Assembly (NCBI GenBank): GCA_033782935.1
Contig: JAWQEG010000486.1
Coordinates: 3,348,001-3,412,000 of the forward strand
Source: Petrolisthes cinctipes
Lineage: Eukaryota > Arthropoda > Malacostraca > Decapoda > Porcellanidae
DNA: 64,000 nucleotides
Reading direction: 5' to 3'
Shown one piece after another: positions 26,027 through 37,567 of this stretch (position 1 is the stretch's first letter; each line of letters starts with the position of its first letter). The position numbers were made by a program, and so were the translations under genes. The notes beneath the pieces were generated by a model. The model had not been told where the DNA came from. It saw nothing but the letters and a program-made list of their open reading frames with translations, and made no database searches.

Positions 26027-28053
26027 ATTTTCAGCATGTTTTGGGCCTGTATATTGAAAATACTCTAACTAGGAGTAGGCATGTACAGATCGCTTCTGGG
26101 ACCCCAAAATATCGAATTTTCGGGTGTTTTGAGCCTGAATTTGAGATATAAACGGGTACAGAAGATGCATGCACATATCGACTTTGAAACACTTAAAATA
26201 TCGATTTTTAGCATGTTTTGAGCCTATATTTTGAAAACATTCTAGCACTGACTAGACATGTACAGATCGCTTCTGGGACCCAAAATTATCGAATTTTCGG
26301 GTGTTTTGAGGTTGAATTTGAGATATAAACGAGTGCATAAGATGCATACACATGTTGACTTTGGGTACCTAAAATATCGATTTTCAGCATGTTGTGGGCC
26401 TGCATGTGAGTAGGCATGTACAGATCGCTTCTGGGACCCCAAAATATCGAATTTTCGGGTGTTTGTAGCCTGAATTTGAGATATAAGCGGGTACAGAAGA
26501 TGCATCCTCATATCGACTTTTGGGCACCTAAAAGATCGATTTTCAGTATGTTTTGGGCCTGTATATTGAAAATACTCTAACACGGAGAAGGCATGTACAG
26601 ATCGCTTCTGGGACCCCAAAATATCGAATTTTTGGGTGTTTTGGGCCTGAATTTGAGATATCTACTTTGGGCACCTAAAATATCGATTATTAGCATGTTT
26701 TGGGCCTATATTTTGAAAATATTCTAGCACTAAGTAGGCATGTAAAGATCACTTCAGGTACCCCAAAATATCGAATTTTCGGGTGTTTTGAGCATGAATT
26801 TGAGATATAAACGGGAACAGAAGATGCATGCACATATCGACTTTTGGGCACCTAACATATCGATTTTGAGCATGTTTTGGGTCTGTATCTTGAAAACATT
26901 CTAACTAAGAGTAGGGATGTACAGATCGCTTCTAGGACCCAAAAATACCGAATTTTCGGGTGTTTTGAGCCTGAATTTGAGATATAAACAGGTCCAGAAG
27001 ATGCATGCACATATTGACTTTGGGTACCTAAAATATCGATTTTCAGCATGTTTTGGGCCTGTATTTTGAAAATACTCTAACTAGGAGTAGGCATGTACAG
27101 ATCGCTTCTGGGACCCAAAAATATCGAATTTTCGGGTGTTTGGAGCCTGAATTTGAGATATAAACGGGTACAGAAGATGCATGCACATATCGACTTTGGA
27201 CACTTAAAATATCGATTTTTAGCATGTTTTGAGCCTATATTTTGAAAACATTCTAGCACTGACTAGACATGTACAGATCGCTTCTGGGACACAAAATTAT
27301 CGAATTTCCGGGTGTTTTGAGGTTGAATTTGAGATATAAACGAGTGCAGAAGATGCATACACATGTTGACTTTGGGCACCTAAAATATCGATTTTCAGCA
27401 TGTTTTGGGCCTGCATCTGAGTAGGCATGTACAGATCGCTTCTGGGACCCCAAAATATCGAATTTTCGGGTGTTTGGAGCCTGAATTTGAGATTTAAACG
27501 GGTACAGAAGATGCATGCACATATCGACTTTTGGGCACCTAAAAGATCGATTTTCAGTATGTTTTGGGCCTGTATTTTGAAAATACTCTAACACGGAGTA
27601 GGCATGTACAGTTCGCTTTTGGGACCCTAAAATATCAAATTTTCGGGTGTTTTGGGCCTGAATTTGAGATATCGATTTTGGGCACCTGAAATATCGATTT
27701 TTAGCATGTTTTGTTTGGGCCTATATTTTGAAAATATTCTAGCACTAAGTAGGCATGTACAGATCACTTCTGGGACCCCAAAATATCGAATTCTCGGGTG
27801 TTTTGAGCCTGTATTTGAGATATAAAAAGGTCCAGAAAATGCATGCACAAATCGACTTCTGGGCACCTAAAATATCGATTTTTAGCATGTTTTGGGCCTG
27901 TATTTTGAAAATACTCTAACTAGGAGTAGGCATGTACAGATCGCTTCTGGGACCCAAAAATATCGAATTTTCGGGTGTTTTGAGCCTGAATTTGAGATAT
28001 AAACGGGTACAGAAGATGCATGCACATATCGACTTTGGACACTTAAAATATCG
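26027..28053. repeat. 2027-bp tandem duplication, copy B
   Basis: Near-identical to copy A and the freshest-looking duplication in the window together with the 2523-bp one. It ends at 28053, where the next monomer has TTAGCATG against the TCAGCATG that starts copy B. Such similarity implies very recent unequal exchange or, less interestingly, an assembly duplication. Confidence 0.9.
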
Positions 28054-28907
28054 ATTTTTAGCATGTTTTGAGCCTATTTTTTAAAAACATCCTAGCACTG
28101 ACTAGACATGTACAGATCGCTTCTGGGACCCAAAATTATCGAATTTTCGAGTGTTTTGAGGTTGAATTTGAGATATAAACGAGTGCAGAAGATGCATACA
28201 CATATCGACTTTTGGGCACCTAAAAGATCGATTTTCAGTATGTTTTGGGCCTGTAAATTGAAAATACTCTAACACGGAGAAGGCATGTACAGAACGCTTC
28301 TGGGACCCCAAAATATCGAATTTTTGGGTGTTTTGGGCCTGAATTTGAGATATCGACTTTGGGCACCTAAAATATCGATTATTAGCATGTTTTGGGCCTA
28401 TATTTTGAAAATATTCTAGCACTAAGTAGGCATGTAAAGATCACTTCAGGGACCCCAAAATATCGAATTTTCGGGTGTTTTGAGCCTGAATTTGAGATAT
28501 AAACGGGAACAGAAGATGCATGCACATATTGACTTTTGGGCACCTAAAATATCGATTTTGAGCATGTTTTGGATCTGTATCTTGAAAACATTCTAACTAG
28601 GAGTAGGGATGTACAGATCGCTTCTAGGACCCAAAAATACCGAATTTTCGGGTGTTTTGAGCCTGAATTTGAGATATAAACAGGTCCAGAAGATGCATGC
28701 ACATATTGACTTTGGGTACCTAAAATATCGATTTTTAGCATGTTTTGGGCCTGTATTTTGAAAATACTCTAACTAGGAGTAGGGATGTACAGATCGCTTC
28801 TGGGACCCCAAAATATTGAAATTTCGGGTGTTTGGAGCCTGAATTTGAGATATAAACGGGTACAGAAAATGCATGCACATATCGACTTTTGGGCACCTAA
28901 ATGATCG

Positions 28908-29680
28908 ATTTTCAGTATGGGTTGGGCCTGTAATTTGAAAATACTCTAACACGGAGTAGTCATGTACAGTTCGCTTCTGGGACCCTAAAATATCGAATTT
29001 TCGGGTGTTTTGGGCCTGAATTTGAGATATCGATTTTGGGCACCTGAAATATCGATTTTTAGCATGTTTTGTTTGGGCCTATATTTTGAAAATATTCTAG
29101 CACTAAGTAGGCATGTACAGATCACTTCTGGGACCCCAAAATATCGAATTTTCGGGTGTTTTGAGCCTGAATTTGAGATATAAACGGGTACAGAATATTC
29201 ATGCACAAATCGACTTTTGGGCACCTAAAATATCGATTTTGAGCATGTTTTGGACCTGTATTTTGAAAATATTCTAGCACTAAGTAGGCATGTAAAGATC
29301 ACTTCAGGGACCCCAAAATATCGAATTTTCGGGTGTTTTGAGCCTGAATTTGAGATATAAACGGGAACAGAAGATGCATGCACATATCTACGTTTGGGAA
29401 CCTAAAATATCGATTTTGAGCATGTTTTGGGTCTGTATCTTGAAAACATTCTAACTAGGAGTAGGGATGTACAGATCGCTTCTGGGACCAAAAAATACCG
29501 AATTTTCGGGTGTTTTGAGACTGAATTTGAGATATAAACAGGTACAGAAGATGCATGCACATATTGACTTTGGGCACCTAAAATATCGATTTTTAGCATG
29601 TTTTGGGCCTGTATTTTGAAAATACTCTAACTAGGAGTAGGCATGTACAGATCGCTTCTGGGACCCCAAAATATCGAATT
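28908..29680. repeat. Block pair with 1034-bp period, left copy
   Basis: Matches 29942-30714 at an offset of 1034 bp. Rare shared markers are CAGTATGGGTTGGGCC (28912 and 29946) and CAGAATATTCATGCAC (near 29191 and 30225). Order: c, d(TTTG), d, e, f. Two d monomers follow each other here. The period is one HOR length but the content is rearranged. CAGTATGGGTTGG occurs again near 39082. Confidence 0.8.
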
Positions 29681-29941
29681 TTCGGGTGTTTGGAGCCTGA
29701 ATTTGAGATATAAACGGGAACAGAAGATGCATGCACATATCGACTTTTGGGCACCTAAAATATCGATTTTGAGCATGTTTTGGGTCTGTATCTTGAAAAC
29801 ATTCTAACTAGGAGTAGGGATGTACAGATCGCTTCTAGGACCCAAAAATACCGAATTTTCGGGTGTTTTGAGGTTGAATTTGAGATATAAACAGGTCCAG
29901 AAGATGCATGCACATATTGACTTTGGGTACCTAAAATATCG

Positions 29942-30714
29942 ATTTTCAGTATGGGTTGGGCCTGTATTTTGAAAATACTCTAACACGGAGTAGGCATGTA
30001 CAGTTCGCTTCTGGGACCCTAAAATATCGAATTTTCGGGTGTTTTGGGCCTGAATTTGAGATATCGATTTTGGGCACCTGAAATATCGATTTTTAGCATG
30101 TTTTGTTTGGGCCTATATTTTGAAAATATTCTAGCACTAAGTAGGCATGTACAGATCACTTCTGGGACCCCAAAATATCGAATTTTCGGGTGTTTTGAGC
30201 CTGAATTTGAGATATAAACGGGTACAGAATATTCATGCACAAATCGACTTTTGGGCACCTAAAATATCGATTTTGAGCATGTTTTGGGCCTGTATTTTGA
30301 AAATATTCTAGCACTAAGTAGGCATGTAAAGATCACTTCAGGGACCCCAAAATATCGAATTTTCGGGTGTTTTGAGCCTGAATTTGAGATATAAACGGGA
30401 ACAGAAGATGCAGGCACATATCGACTTTTGGGCACCTAAAATATCGATTTTGAGCATGTTTTGGGTCTGTATCTTGAAAACATTCTAACTAGGAGTAGGG
30501 ATGTACAGATCGCTTCTAGGACCCAAAAATACCGAATTTTCGGGTGTTTTGAGCTTGAATTTGAGATATAAACAGGTCCAGAAGATGCATGCACATATTG
30601 ACTTTGGGTAACTAAAATATCGATTTTTAGCATGTTTTGGGCCTGTATTTTGAAAATACTCTAACTAGGAGTAGGCATGTACAGATCGCTTCTGGGACAA
30701 AAAAAATATCGAAT
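29942..30714. repeat. Block pair with 1034-bp period, right copy
   Basis: Partner of 28908-29680. Small differences include AGGCACATATCG near 30412 and GGGTAACTAAAA near 30606. The copies separate near 30700, where this one has GGGACAAAAAAAATATCG before H2. Confidence 0.79.
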
Positions 30715-33145
30715 TTTCGGGTGTTTTGAGCCTGAATTTGAGATATAAACGGGTACAGAAGATGCATTCACATATCGACTTTGGACACTTAAAATATTGA
30801 TTTTTAGCATGTTTTGAGCCTATATTTTGAAAACATTCTAGCACTGACTAGACATGTACAGATCGCTTCTGGGACCCAAAATTATCGAATTTCCGGGTGT
30901 TTTGAGGTTGAATTTCAGATATAAACGAGTGCAGAAGATGCAAACACATGTTGACTTTGGGCACCTAAAATATCTATTTTCAGCATGTTTTGGGCCTGCA
31001 TCTGAGTAGGCATGTACAGATCACTTCTGGGACCCCAAAATATCGATTTTTCGGGTGTTTTGAGTCTGATTTTGAAATATAAACGGGTACAGAAGATTCA
31101 TGCACATATCGACTTTGGACACTTAAAATATCGATTTTTAGCATGTTTTGAGCCTATATTTTGAAAACATTCTAGCACTGACTAGACATGTACAGATCGC
31201 TTCTGGGACCCAAAATTATCGAATTTTCGGGTGTTTTGAGGTTGAATTTGAGATATAAACGAGTGCATAAGATGCATACACATGTTGACTTTGGGTACCT
31301 AAAATATCGATTTTCAGCATGTTTTGGGCCTGCATCTGAGTAGGCATGTACAGATCGCTTCTGGGACCCCAAAATATCGAATTTTCGGGTGTTTGGAGCC
31401 TGAATTTGAGATATAAACGGGTACAGAAGATGCATCCTCATATCGACTTTTGGGCACCTAAAAGAACGATTTTAGTATGTTTTGGGCCTGTAAATTGAAA
31501 ATACTCTAACACGGAGAAGGCATGTACAGATCGCTTCTGGGACCCCAAAATATCGAATTTTTGGGTGTTTTGGGCCTGAATTTGAGATATCGACTTTGGG
31601 CACCTAAAATATCGATTATTAGCATGTTTTGGGCCTATATTTTGAAAATATTCTAGCACTAAGTAGGCATGTAAAGATCACTTCAGGGACCCCAAAATAT
31701 CGAATTTTCGGGTGTTTTGAGCCTGAATTTGAGATATAAACGGGAACAGAAGATGCATGCACATATCGACTTTTGGGCACCTAAAATATCGATTTTGAGC
31801 ATGTTTTGGGTCTGTATCTTGAAAACATTCTAACTAGGAGTAGGGATGTACAGATCGCTTCTAGGACCCAAAAATACCGAATTTTCGGGTGTTTTGAGCC
31901 TGAATTTAAGATATAAACAGGTCCAGAAGATGCATGCACATATTGACTTTGGGTACCTAAAATATCGATTTTCAGCATGTTTTGGGCCTGTATTTTGAAA
32001 ATACTCTAACTAGGAGTAGGGATATACAGATCGCTTCTGGGACCCAAAAATATCGAATTTTCGGGTGTTTTGAGCCTGAATTTGAGATATAAACGGGAAC
32101 AGAAGATGCATGCACATATCGACTTTGGACACTTAAAATATCGATTTTTAGCATGTTTTGAGCCTATATTTTGAAAACATTCTAGCACTGACTAGACATG
32201 TACAGATCGCTTCTGGGACCCAAAATTATCGATTTTCCGGGTGTTTTGAGGTTGAATTTGAGATATAAACGAATGCAGAAGATGCATACACATGTTGACA
32301 TTGGGCACCTAAAATATCGATTTTCAGCATGTTTTGGGCCTGCATCTTAGTAGGCATGTACAGATCGCTTCTGGGACCCCAAAATATCGAATTTTCGGGT
32401 GTTTGGAGCCTGAATTTGAGATATAAACGGGTACAGAAGATGCATGCACATATCGACTTTTGGGCACCTAAAAGATCGATTTTCAGTATGTTTTGGGCCT
32501 GTATTTTGAAAATACTCTAACACGGAGTAGGCATGTACAGTTCGCTTCTGGGACCCTAAAATATCGAATTTTCGGGTGTTTTGGCCCTGAATTTGAGATA
32601 TCGATTTTGGGCACCTGAAATATCGATTTTTAGCATGTTTTGGGCCTATATTTTGAAAATATTCTAGCACTGAGTAGGCATGTACAGATCGCTTCTGGGA
32701 CCCCAAAATATCCAATTTTCGGGTGTTTTGAGCCTGAATTTGTGATATAAACGGGTACAGAAGATGCATGCACATATCGACTTTTGGGCACCTAAAATAT
32801 CGATTTTGAGCATGTTTTGGGCCTGTATTTTGAAAATACTCTAACTAGGAGTAGGCATGTACAGATCGCTTCTGGGACCCCAAAATATCGAATTTTCGGG
32901 TGTTTTGAGCCTGAATTTGAAATATAAACGGGTACAGAAGATTCATGCACATATCGACTTTGGACACTTAAAATATCGATTTTTAGCATGTTTTGAGCCT
33001 ATATTTTGAAAACATTCTAGCACTGACTAGACATGTACAGATCGCTTCTGGGACCCAAAATTATCGAATTTTCGGGTGTTTTGAGGTTGAATTTGAGATA
33101 TAAACGAGTGCATAAGATGCATACACATGTTGTCTTTGGGTACCT

Positions 33146-33304
33146 AAAATATCGATTTTCAGCATGTTTTGGGCCTGCATCTGAGTAGGCATGTACAGAT
33201 CGCTTCTGGGACCCCAAAATATCGAATTTTCGGGTGTTTGGAGCCTGAATTTGAGATATAAACGGGTACAGAAGATGCATCCTCATATCGACTTTTGGGC
33301 ACCT
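33146..33304. repeat. Type b monomer, short H1 (70 bp)
   Basis: An example of the b type. H1 is 70 bp instead of 88 because 18 bp are missing between the GGGCCTG block and GAGTAGGCATG, leaving GCATCTGAGTAGG. H2 is full length and carries GTGTTTGGAGCCTG. The same 70-bp H1 is seen in every b monomer (for instance near 1677, 2345, 5189, 18130 and 34160), so the deletion happened once and spread by amplification. b normally follows a and precedes c; in the 5.7-kb super-repeats a-b pairs recur several times in a row. Confidence 0.88.
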
Positions 33305-33451
33305 AAAAGATCGATTTTCAGTATGTTTTGGGCCTGTATATTGAAAATACTTTAACACGAAGAAGGCATGTACAGATCGCTTCTGGGACCCCAAAATATC
33401 GAATTTTCGGGTGTTTTGGGCCTGAATTTGAGATATCGACTTTGGGCACCT
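33305..33451. repeat. Type c monomer, short H2 (59 bp), 147 bp total
   Basis: H1 is 88 bp with CTCTAACACG. H2 is only 59 bp: it runs GAATTTGAGATATCGAC and lacks 29 bp found in other H2 copies. The missing piece lies between two ATAT tetranucleotides in the full-length H2, so a slip or microhomology deletion explains it exactly. A subtype of this short H2 reads GATATACATTTTGGGC (near 21110, 47440, 50110, 53815, 54310, 56520, 58365 and 61230). The 147-bp total equals the length of a nucleosome core, which may be coincidence. Confidence 0.87.
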
Positions 33452-36400
33452 AAAATACCGATTATTAGCATGTTTTGGGCCTATATTTTGAAAATATTCT
33501 AGCACTAAGTAGGCATGTAAAGATCACTTCAGGGACCCCAAAATATCGAATTTTTGGGTGTTTTGAGCCTGAATTTGAGTTATAAACGGGAACAGAAGAT
33601 GCATGCACATATCGACTTTTGGGCACCTAAAATATCGATTTTGAGCATGTTTTGGGTCTGTATCTTGAAAACATTCTAACTAGGAGTAGGGATGTACAGA
33701 TCGCTTCTAGGACCCAAAAATACCGAATTTTCGGGTGTTTTGAGGCTGAATTTGAGATATAAACAGGTCCAGAAGATGCATGCACATATTGACTTTGGGT
33801 ACCTAAAATATCGATTTTCAGCATGTTTTGGGCCTGTATTTTGAAAATACTCTAACTAGGAGTAGGCATGTACAGATCGCTTCTGGGACCCAAAAATATC
33901 GAATTTTCGGGTGTTTTGAGCCTGAATTTGAGATATAAACGGGTACAGAAGATGCATGCACATATCGACTTTGGACACTTAAAATATCGATTTTTAGCAT
34001 GTTTTGAGCCTATATTTTGAAAACATTCTAGCACTGACTAGACATGTACAGATCGCTTCTGGGACCCAAAATTATCGAATTTCCGGGTGTTTTGAGGTTG
34101 AATTTGAGATATAAACGAGTGCAGAAGATGCATACACATGTTGAATTTGGGCACCTAAAACATCGATTTTCAGCATGTTTTGGGCCTGCATCTGAGTAGG
34201 CATGTACAGATCGCTTCTGGGACCCCAAAATATCGAATTTTCGGGTGTTTGGAGCCTGAATTTGAGATATAAACGGGTACAGAAGATGCATGCACATATC
34301 GACTTTTGGGCACCTAAAAGATCGATTTTCAATATGTTTTGGGCCTGTATTTTGAAAATACTCTAACACGGAGTAGGCATGTACAGTTCGCTTTTGGGAC
34401 CCTAAAATATCGAATTTTCGGGTATTTTGGGCCTGAATTTGAGATATAAACGGGTACAGAAGATGCATGCACATATCGACTTTGGACACTTAAAATATCG
34501 ATTTTCATCATGTTTTGGGCCTGCAACTGAGTAGGCATGTACAGATCGCTTCTGGGACCCCAAAATATCGAATTTTCGTGTGTTTGGACATCGAATTTGA
34601 GATATAAACGGGTACAGAAGATGCATGCACATATCGACTTTTGGGCACCTAAAAGATCGATTTTCAGTATGTTTTGGGCCTGTATTTTGAAAATAATCTA
34701 ACACGAAGTAGGCATGTACAGTTCGCTTCTGGGACCCTAAAATATCGAATTTTCGGGTATTTTGGGCCTGAATTTGAGATATCGATTTTGGGCACCTGAA
34801 ATATCGATTTTTAGCATGTTTTGTTTGGGCCTATATTTTGAAAATATACTAGCACTAAGTAGGCATGTACAGATCACTTCTGGGACCCCAAAATATCGAA
34901 TTTTCGGGTGTTTTGAGCCTGAATTTGAAATATAAACGGGTACAGAAGATTCATGCACATATCGACTTTGGACACTTAAAATATCGATTTTTAGCATGTT
35001 TTGAGCCTATATTTTGAAAACATTCTAGCACTGACTAGACATGTACAGATCGCTTCTGGGACCCAAAAATATCGAATTTTCGGGTGTTTTGAGCCTGAAT
35101 TTGAGATATAAACGAGTGCATAAGATGCATACACATGTTGACTTTGGGTACCTAAAATATCGATTTTCAGCATGTTTTGGGCCTGCATCTGACTAGGCAT
35201 CTACAGATCGCTTCTGGGACCCCAAAATATCGAATTTGTGGGTGTTTGGAGCCTGAATTTGAGATATAAACGGGTACAGAAGATGCATGCACATATCGAC
35301 TTTGGACACTTAAAATATCGATTTTTAGCATGTTTTGAGCCAATTTTTTAAAAACATTCTAGCACTGACTAGACATGTACAGATCGCTTCTGGGACCCAA
35401 AATTATCGAATTTTCGGGTGTTTTGAGGTTGAATTTGAGATATAAACGAGTGCAGAAGATGCATACACATGTTGACTTTGTGCACCTAAAATATCGATGT
35501 TCAGCATGTTTTGGGCCTGCAACTGAGTAGGCATGTACAGATCGCTTCTGGGACCCCAAAATTTCGAATTTTCGTGTGTTTGGACATCGAATTTGAGATA
35601 TAAACGGGTACAGAAGATGCATGCACATATCAACTTTTGGGCACCTAAAAGATCGATTTTCAGTATGTTTTGGGCCTGTATTTTGAAAATACTCTAACAC
35701 GAAGTAGGCATGTACAGTTCGCTTCTGGGACCCTAAAATATCGAATTTTCGGGTGTTTTGGGCCTGAATTTGAGATATCGATTTTGGGCACCTGAAATAT
35801 CGATTTTTAGCATGTTTTGTTTGGGCCTATATTTTCAAAATATTCTAGCACTAAGTAGGCATGTACAGATCACTTCTGGGACCCCAAAATATCGAATTTT
35901 CGGGTGTTTTGAGCCAGAATTTGAAATATAAACGGGTACAGAAGATTCATGCACATATCGACTTTGGACACTTAAAATATCGATTTTTAGCATGTTTTGA
36001 GCCTATATTTTGAAAACATTCTAGCACTGACTAGACATGTACAGATCGCTTCTGGGACCCAAAATTATCGAATTTTCGGGTGATTTGAGGTTGAATTTGA
36101 GATATAAACGAGTGCATAAGATGCATACACATGTTGACTTTGGGTACCTAAAATATCGATTTTCAGCATGTTTTGGGCCTGCATCTGAGTAGGCATGTAC
36201 AGATCGCTTCTGGGACCCCAAAATATCGAATTTTCGGGTGTTTCGAGCCTGAATTTGAGATATAAATGGGTACAGAAGATGCATCCTCATATCGACTTTT
36301 GGGCACCTAAAAGATCGATTTTCAGTATGTTTTGGGCCTGTATATTGAAAATACTCTAACACGGAGAAGGCATGTACAGATCGCTTCTGGGACCCCAAAA

Positions 36401-37484
36401 TATCGAATTTTTGGGTGTTTTGGGCCTGAATTTGAGATATCGACTTTGGGCACCTAAAATATCGATTTTTAGCATGTTTTGTTTGGGCCTATATTTTGAA
36501 AATATTCTAGCACTAAGTAGGCTTGTACAGATCACTCTTGGAACTTAAAATATCGAATTTTCGGGTGTTTTGAGCCTGAATTTAAGATATAAACGGGTAC
36601 AGAAGAAGCATGCACAAATAGACTTTTGGGCACCTAAAATATCGATTTTGAGCATGTTTTGGGACTGCATTTTGAAAATACTCTAACTAGGAGCAGGCAT
36701 GTACAGATCGCTTCTGGGACCCAAAAATATCGAATTTTCGGGTGCTTTGAGCCTGAATTTGAGATATAAACAGGTACAGAAGATGCATGCACATATCGAC
36801 TGTGGACACTTAAAATATCGATTTTGAGCATGTTTTGAGCCTATATTTTGAAAACATTCTAGCACTGACTAGACATGTACAGATCGCTTCTGGGACCCAA
36901 AATTATCGAATTTTCGGATGTTTTGAGTTTGAATTTGAGATATAAACGAGTGCAGAAGATGCATACACATGTTGACTTTGGGCACCTAAAATATCGATTT
37001 TTAGCATGTTTTGGGCCTGCATCTGAGTAGGCATGTACAGATCGCTTCTGGGACCCCAAAATATCGAATTTTCGGGTGTTTTGAGCCTGAATTTGAGATA
37101 TAAACGGGTACAGAAGATGCATGCACATATCGACTTTGGACACTTAAAATATCGATTTTTAGCATGTTTTGAGCCTATATTTTGAAAACATTCTAGCACT
37201 GACTAGACATGTACAGATCGCTTCTGGGACCCAAAATTATTGAATTTTCGGGTGTTTTGAGGTGTAATTTGAGATATAAACGAGTGCATAAGATGCATAC
37301 ACATGTTGACTTAGGGTACCTAAAATATCGATTTTTAGCATGTTTTGGGCCTGCATCTGAGTAGGCATGAATAGATCGCTTCTGGGACCCCAAAATATCG
37401 AATTTTCGGGTGTTTGTAGCCTTAATTTGAGATATAAACGGGTACAGAAGATGCATGCACATATCGACTTTTGGGCACCAAAAA

Positions 37485-37567
37485 GATCGATTTTCAGTAT
37501 GTTTTGGGCCTGTATTTTGAAAATACTCTAACACGGACTAGGCATGTACAGTTCGATTTTTAGCATG
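37485..37567. repeat. Truncated c monomer: 80-bp deletion joining c to d
   Basis: After the c-type H1 (CTCTAACACGGACTAGGC), the sequence goes from GTACAGTTCG straight into ATTTTTAGCATG of a d monomer. In intact copies GTTCG is followed by CTTCTGGG, the short H2 and the next core. The spacing shows that about 80 bp are missing, and a shared TCG lies at the joint (37552-37554). Intact c-d joints flank it on both sides, so this is a private event. Confidence 0.8.

Larger units (their letters stand above)
32970..33980. repeat. Canonical six-monomer higher-order repeat, 1011 bp (a-b-c-d-e-f)
   Basis: Counting from core to core gives monomers of 176, 159, 147, 177, 176 and 176 bp: a 32970-33145, b 33146-33304, c 33305-33451, d 33452-33628, e 33629-33804, f 33805-33980. 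In halves this is 88+88, 70+89, 88+59, 88+89, 88+88 and 88+88. Diagnostic words: a has GCACTGACTAGACATG and CCCAAAATTATCG; b has GGCCTGCATCTGAGTAGG; c has CTCTAACACG and the short H2; d has GCACTAAGTAGG and ATCACTT; e has GGGTCTGTATCTTG and AAATACCG; f as in the reference monomer. The next HOR starts directly at 33981. The same order, with losses and repeats, can be followed through most of the window. Confidence 0.9.

Noticed and set aside
32970..33980. Reading-frame maintenance because 1011 bp is divisible by three
   Set aside because: Monomers inside the HOR have lengths of 176, 159, 147 and 177 bp, stops interrupt all frames, and other block periods are not multiples of three. The divisibility is best taken as coincidence.
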